A stretch of 56,029 nt of DNA from Oscillospiraceae bacterium. Its GTDB lineage: Bacteria > Bacillota > Clostridia > Oscillospirales > Oscillospiraceae. Shown in pieces: positions 51,280 through 56,029 of this stretch (the first letter of the stretch is position 1; each line of letters begins with the position of its first letter). Made by a program: the position numbers and the translations under genes. The stretch is taken from the NCBI GenBank assembly GCA_902761635.1, contig CACWLG010000028.1:1-56029 (forward strand), given 5' to 3'. The notes beneath the pieces were generated by a model, which ran no database searches, was not told where the DNA came from, and was given only the letters and a program-made list of their open reading frames with translations.

Positions 51280-52323
51280 TCAAAGAATCGTTTCGCCGCA
51301 AAGGCGTCTGATTTCGTTTCGGATACGCATGGCCGTCTGCCGCCGTCTTTCGTGAGCGGCAAGGGCTTCGGGCGTTTTGCACTTCAAAAGGCTCCGGTCA
51401 AAGCGCTCGGAGATCGACACACGCTTGCTCCCCTGCACGGCCTTGTCGGCGAGGAAGACGAGGGCGGCCTCCGTGATCTCAGAGGAATCCGGGTCGTGGT
51501 GCTGACGGACGATTTCCGCAAGCTCCGGATATCCCAGCTCCCTGAGCCATGCAGCGCCGACGGCGGCGTGCTCCTTCTCCGTCCGCGCAAGATCGTGCAG
51601 CAGCGCCGCGCGGTGAACAAGGTCCGCATCCAAAGCGATCCCCCTCCCCCGGAGCGCCGTGCAAAGCTCGTCGGCCAGCGCCGCCGCAGCTTTACAGTGG
51701 GCGATCAGGTCCGCATCCGCCCCGGCTGCTTCGAGCAGGGCAAAACAGACCGCGTCGTCCAAGTCCGGTTTACATAATGTTCCTATCTCTTTGACCGCCA
51801 AATTCTCCCCATCCGCTTCCAGCACGGAGACAGAGGTATAGCCCAGTTTGTTCCGCTGCCCTGTGATGGAGGCGATGGCGGATTTATGACTGACAACGGC
51901 AATGTCACCGCTGCTCTGCCGCAGGCAGCGCAGCAGCGCGGCCTGCATCCTGTCCCGCACGGCCCCGTCCGCCTCCGCGCCCTCGGGAAGCAGGCTCGAA
52001 TCCTCCTCCCGTGCGGCATAGAGCGCCGGGAAGCGCCGCATGATCTCGGTAAACCTGAGGCCGTCCCACACGCCCATGCGCTGCTCCTCAAGGCCCTCGA
52101 CCGCAACAGGGTCGGGACACAGCGGCAGGGCCGTTTCGCGCGCGCGGATGAGCGTGCTGCAAAAGACCGTATCAAGTCCCTGCAGCCGGGGTACAAAGGG
52201 CAGCAGCGCCGCCTGGAGCCGACCTGCTTTTCCCAGCGGAATGTCCGTTTGCCCGCCGATGCACCAGCGCTCCCCGATCGGGATATCCGGCATGGCATGG
52301 CGGATCAGATAGATTTTTCTCAT
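51280..52323 (-). CDS. Histidine phosphatase - HD domain fusion protein
   Basis: A 347-residue fusion. The N-terminal histidine phosphatase (about 1-195) has YLIRHAMPD and FCSTLIRARETA, and VVSHKSAIASI with the late His. The C-terminal HD-type domain (about 205-345) has a metal-site pattern (LIAHCKAAAALADEL...LLHDLARTEKEH...VRQHHDPD). The gene overlaps the MobA-ModE gene by 4 bp, so the proteins work together. A dual phosphohydrolase acting on a nucleotide or pterin intermediate of the molybdenum cofactor is a possible role, but this is inference. A similar gene lies near the DVU_155x molybdenum hydroxylase cluster in Desulfovibrio as I recall it. Confidence 0.85.
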   Translation of the reverse strand: MRKIYLIRHAMPDIPIGERWCIGGQTDIPLGKAGRLQAALLPFVPRLQGLDTVFCSTLIRARETALPLCPDPVAVEGLEEQRMGVWDGLRFTEIMRRFPALYAAREEDSSLLPEGAEADGAVRDRMQAALLRCLRQSSGDIAVVSHKSAIASITGQRNKLGYTSVSVLEADGENLAVKEIGTLCKPDLDDAVCFALLEAAGADADLIAHCKAAAALADELCTALRGRGIALDADLVHRAALLHDLARTEKEHAAVGAAWLRELGYPELAEIVRQHHDPDSSEITEAALVFLADKAVQGSKRVSISERFDRSLLKCKTPEALAAHERRRQTAMRIRNEIRRLCGETIL

Positions 52324-53246
52324 TTCAGCTCCTCCCCGAAGTATTCCTCAAAGAGCGCTGCCGCCTCCTGCCGCAGATGGGCGGTATAGCGCAGGTAGCA
52401 GTCCAGCAGGCGTCTCCCCTTTTCATTCAGCCTGCTCTCACCGCCGTTGGCCCCGCCCTGGCTGCGCTCGAGAAGAGGAAAATGAAGCTGAGATTCCAGG
52501 GCCCGGATGATGTTCCATCCGCTGGAGTAAGAGATCTGCATGCGCTGGCAGGCAAGTCGCACTGAGCCTGTCTCATCCACCAGCTCCAGGAGCATGGCGG
52601 TCCGCTCGTCAAAGAAGGGCTTCTCCCGCGCAAGAGATACCGAGAGCTCCGGGCGGACGAGGTGTGCGTTGTGGTAGCGCAGGAGCGCAGCGTAATCCGC
52701 GGGGGTGTCCGCATCGTGAAGGACACCGGGGTCAGATACCTCCACGCGCGTCACATTCGTCCCGCAGCGGCTGATCGCCCCCTGCAGTCCTCCATCGCCG
52801 GGATCGGCAAGCAGCGCGTCGATCAGCCCCGCAGACAGCAGCAGCGGATGCCCGGTCTTCCCCTCGCAGACGGGGCAGGCCAGGGCCGCGTCCGTCTCCA
52901 TGAGCCGCGTCACCGTGAGCGCGGTAAAAAGCGGGATATCCACCGGAGTGAAGAAAATGCGGCCGCACTTGTCCCGCAGGTACCGCAGGCCGATCTTTGC
53001 CGAGTCGAACATCTGGGTCTCGGCATAGCGCTCGTTTCTCAGGAACACGAGACCGAGATTGCCCAGATGCCGTTCAAGCTGCTGCGCGTTGTAGCCCGTG
53101 ACCACGGCGATCTTCGTCACACCCGCCTGGTGAAAGGTGGCGACAATGCGCTGGGCAATGGAGATGGAGCCGATATTGAGCATGGGCTTAAACTCCCCCA
53201 TGCGCGAGGACATGCCCGCCGCCACAATGACCGCGCCGAACTGCAC
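52320..53246 (-). CDS. MobA/MocA-like nucleotidyltransferase fused to a ModE-type DNA-binding domain
   Basis: A 308-residue fusion. The N-terminal domain (about 1-195) has the NTP-transferase signature VIVAAGMSSRMGEFKPML and FTPVDIPLF, the type that attaches CMP or GMP to molybdopterin. The C-terminal domain (about 215-305) is a ModE N-terminal winged helix (SVRLACQRMQISYSSGWN, then a wing with RSQGGANGG). So cofactor synthesis and transcriptional control are in one chain. GTG at 53246 is preferred (GGAAGG 8 nt upstream, family start); GTG at 53255 is possible. No E. coli-type molybdate box is apparent in the 200-bp region upstream. Confidence 0.88.
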   Translation of the reverse strand: MQFGAVIVAAGMSSRMGEFKPMLNIGSISIAQRIVATFHQAGVTKIAVVTGYNAQQLERHLGNLGLVFLRNERYAETQMFDSAKIGLRYLRDKCGRIFFTPVDIPLFTALTVTRLMETDAALACPVCEGKTGHPLLLSAGLIDALLADPGDGGLQGAISRCGTNVTRVEVSDPGVLHDADTPADYAALLRYHNAHLVRPELSVSLAREKPFFDERTAMLLELVDETGSVRLACQRMQISYSSGWNIIRALESQLHFPLLERSQGGANGGESRLNEKGRRLLDCYLRYTAHLRQEAAALFEEYFGEELK

Positions 53247-53452
53247 AGGTATCACCTTCCGATCCTTGCGAATTGTATTTTTTTAATCTTCGATTGTTTT
53301 AAGTATACATGCGCTGTAGGAAAAAGGCAAGACTAATATCTTTACATTTTTGTTTTTCCGTTCTAAACTGTACGCAGCGCCTCATCCCGAGCGGCAGCGA
53401 CACAAACGCGCCTGCGGCCGGAAACGGCCCAGGCGGATCGGAGGCATCACAC

Positions 53453-54427
53453 ATGAAGCTATACGTCTGGGGCACCGGCTGCGGCGCGGGCGACCTTGCC
53501 GATCACGGGCTGGAGATATCGCAGGTCTGCGCCTTTCTCGATTCCGCGCCCCTGTCGGACCGCTTTCTCGGCTGTCCGGTGCTGCGCCCGGAGGAAGTCG
53601 AAAATGAGGAGATCGACCTGATTCTGGTCGCAAGCCGCCATGCCGATGCCATTGCGCAGAAAGCGGAAGAGCTGGGGATCGACAGGGAAAAGCTGGTTTT
53701 TTTGAAAAACAACTGGGCGCTCACCGATCGGAACCGGGATTATACGGCGGCTGAGAGTGTTCTCGACCCCCGGTACCTGGACGGTGTGCGCGCGCCGCAT
53801 CACGCCGTGCGGGACCCGCTGTGGACGGAGGCTTCCCCTCTCGCGCCGCGTGATCTGGAAAACGACTATGTCCGCGTGCGTTCCCTGGAGGTCCTGTGCC
53901 GGGGGCTTGACGAGGTGCCCGGCGCGGCGGCAGAGCTGGGCGTCTACTGCGGCGGCTTTGCAGGGTGCATCAATGCCCTGCTGCCGGAGCGGACGCTCTA
54001 CCTCTTTGACACCTTTGCGGGCTTTGATGAGGCGGAAGCAGGCGGCGACAATGCCGGCTTTGTTCAGGCGCATCGGAACACCGGGGCTGATCGGGTCCTG
54101 CGATGCATGCCGCATCCGGAAAAGATCATCGTAAGGCAGGGGCTGTTCCCGGCAAGCCTCGGCAGGCTCGAGGAGCGCTTTGCACTGGTATCGCTGGATG
54201 TGGATCTGGAGGAGAGCACGCTTGCCGGGCTGCGCTGGTTTTACCCGCGCCTCAATCCCGGCGGGTATATCCTGCTGCACGACTTTCATTCCCCGCGCCT
54301 GCCCGGCGTAAAGCGGGCCTTGCGGCGCTATGAAGCAGAGCTGGGAGTACGCCTGCCCGCCGTGCCCCTGTGTGATATAAACGGCACGCTGGTCCTGTGC
54401 AGGAATCTGGAATTAAATACAAAATAA
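53453..54427 (+). CDS. TylF/macrocin O-methyltransferase-like protein with N-terminal Rossmann-like domain
   Basis: A 324-residue soluble protein. The N-terminal domain (about 1-85, YVWGTGCGAGDLAD ... FLDSAPLSDRFLG) resembles nucleotide-sugar or nucleoside-diphosphate binding modules often found in clostridial glycan genes. The C-terminal domain (about 130-320) matches macrocin-O-methyltransferase (AELGVYCGGFAGCINALLPERTLYLFDTFAGFDE, SLDVDLEESTLAGLRWFYPRLNPGGYILLHDF). It is SAM-dependent; the substrate is unknown. The gene is plus strand, alone, between the minus-strand molybdenum block and the aldehyde oxidoreductase, with its own SD (GGAGG). Confidence 0.85.
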   Translation: MKLYVWGTGCGAGDLADHGLEISQVCAFLDSAPLSDRFLGCPVLRPEEVENEEIDLILVASRHADAIAQKAEELGIDREKLVFLKNNWALTDRNRDYTAAESVLDPRYLDGVRAPHHAVRDPLWTEASPLAPRDLENDYVRVRSLEVLCRGLDEVPGAAAELGVYCGGFAGCINALLPERTLYLFDTFAGFDEAEAGGDNAGFVQAHRNTGADRVLRCMPHPEKIIVRQGLFPASLGRLEERFALVSLDVDLEESTLAGLRWFYPRLNPGGYILLHDFHSPRLPGVKRALRRYEAELGVRLPAVPLCDINGTLVLCRNLELNTK

Positions 54428-54464
54428 TTGGCTGATCTTTCCTGTTATTTATGCAGCTTGTTCA

Positions 54465-54497
54465 AAAAGCAGCTCGTATTTTCTGCGAGTTGCTTTT
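54465..54497 (+). terminator. Intrinsic terminator of the methyltransferase gene
   Basis: AAAAGCAGCTCG (54465-54476) pairs with CGAGTTGCTTTT (54486-54497) with one G-U pair, then CTTTG. Confidence 0.75.
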
Positions 54498-54506
54498 CTT
54501 TGTAAT

Positions 54507-54536
54507 TTGAAACCCGCACACTCTTGGGGTTACAAT
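54507..54536 (+). promoter_or_regulatory. Promoter of the aldehyde oxidoreductase operon
   Basis: TTGAAA (54507-54512), 18-bp spacer, TACAAT (54531-54536), about 36 bp before the small gene. Confidence 0.7.
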
Positions 54537-54571
54537 GTATTTGAAAGATTTTGAGTATCGGAGGCATCGTC

Positions 54572-54835
54572 ATGGATGAGGCGCTGTTTGAGCTGACCGC
54601 CAGCGAGGTGACGGTGGAGATCAGGGATCCCGTCACCGGGAAGGTTTACCGGCGGGAGCTGCCCATCGACTACTACGAAAACGCAAACTTTCTGCGCCTC
54701 GGCGGCGAGGATATGGACGGCAGCCCCGCGCAGCTTGTCTTCTACACCCAGCGCGGCATCGAGCGGGCGAAGGACATCACCGGCAAGGGTCCCGATCACG
54801 ATCGCTGCGGCGGGCACGGTCATTCAGGAGCATAA
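54572..54835 (+). CDS. Small protein with His/Cys-rich tail, upstream of aldehyde oxidoreductase
   Basis: An 87-residue protein of unknown family. The first 65 residues form an alpha/beta-like segment (FELTASEVTVEIRDPVTGKVYRREL ... GSPAQLVFYTQRG). The tail GKGPDHDRCGGHGHS has four His and one Cys, a likely metal site. GGAGG lies 7 nt before the ATG at 54572. It is 50 bp upstream of the aldehyde oxidoreductase start and probably translated from the same mRNA. It could be a metallochaperone or redox partner for that enzyme; this is inference. Confidence 0.75.
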   Translation: MDEALFELTASEVTVEIRDPVTGKVYRRELPIDYYENANFLRLGGEDMDGSPAQLVFYTQRGIERAKDITGKGPDHDRCGGHGHSGA

Positions 54836-54885
54836 ACCCGAAAAAGGGTCATTCATATAACGGAAACAGATGAGGAGGTTAACAC

Positions 54886-56029
<1,144 letters not shown>

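Noticed and set aside
53247-53452. E. coli-type ModE operator upstream of the MobA-ModE gene
   Set aside because: No TATATA-based inverted repeat of the right spacing was found; only a lone GTATAC is present.

Overview
The window is a GC-rich stretch of a strictly anaerobic, Gram-positive-type chromosome. The gene set (FtsEX with PcsB/EnvC-like M23 proteins and a CtpB-like protein, DUF4364 and DUF4830 proteins, a CdaR/PucR-type regulator, a trimeric electron-bifurcating-type [FeFe] hydrogenase, a flavodiiron protein with rubredoxin domains, a selenium-type xanthine dehydrogenase) points to Clostridia, most likely a gut member of the Oscillospirales. The lineage is inferred from gene content only.

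Layout. 1-13.5 kb is mostly housekeeping on the minus strand: a heat-shock hsp20 behind a CIRCE-overlapped promoter, greA-lysS, the division/cell-wall operon ftsE-ftsX-M23-M23-S41, a CdaR-like regulator, rsuA, asnA and a DUF4364 protein. 13.7-21.3 kb holds a frame-broken repeat protein, a conserved clostridial protein of unknown function, mtnN, a membrane protein, a large secreted protein that carries only the C-terminal half of a 5'-nucleotidase, and a bactofilin-like exported protein with a poly-threonine linker. 21.4-28.5 kb has an orphan sugar-type ABC ATPase, a histidine phosphatase, a flavodiiron/flavin-reductase/double-rubredoxin fusion, and an ABC importer operon headed by a TM1266-type hydrogenase regulator. 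Its leader looks like a terminator/antiterminator riboswitch. The hydABC hydrogenase operon diverges from it (28.6-32.7 kb). A secreted flavinylated reductase and topB follow.

37.6-56.0 kb is a molybdenum/selenium hydroxylase island. It has a selenium-type xanthine dehydrogenase on the plus strand. A long minus-strand block encodes a MobA-ModE fusion, a phosphatase-HD fusion, a MoeA-like molybdopterin-binding protein with a C-terminal Cys motif, ModA, NifS, ModB, ModC, a G3E-family GTPase, a TrsS-like radical SAM protein, an SsnA-type amidohydrolase and a short YgfK. At the right edge are a small His/Cys-tailed protein and a Mop-type aldehyde oxidoreductase that runs off the window. The parts fit one logic: import molybdate, sense it, attach the nucleotide to the pterin, mobilise Se or S with NifS, and build hydroxylases for purines and aldehydes. 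The radical SAM/GTPase pair and the phosphatase-HD protein have no established role in that pathway and are the best candidates for an undescribed maturation step.

A small non-autonomous inverted-repeat element (up to 159 bp, termini GGCAAYACCGCA, TTAN target duplications) occurs five times. One copy supplies the last 53 codons of an M23 peptidase gene, a remnant supplies the stop of an ABC ATPase, and one sits directly upstream of modA where it may build a promoter. No rRNA, tRNA, CRISPR array or complete insertion sequence was seen.
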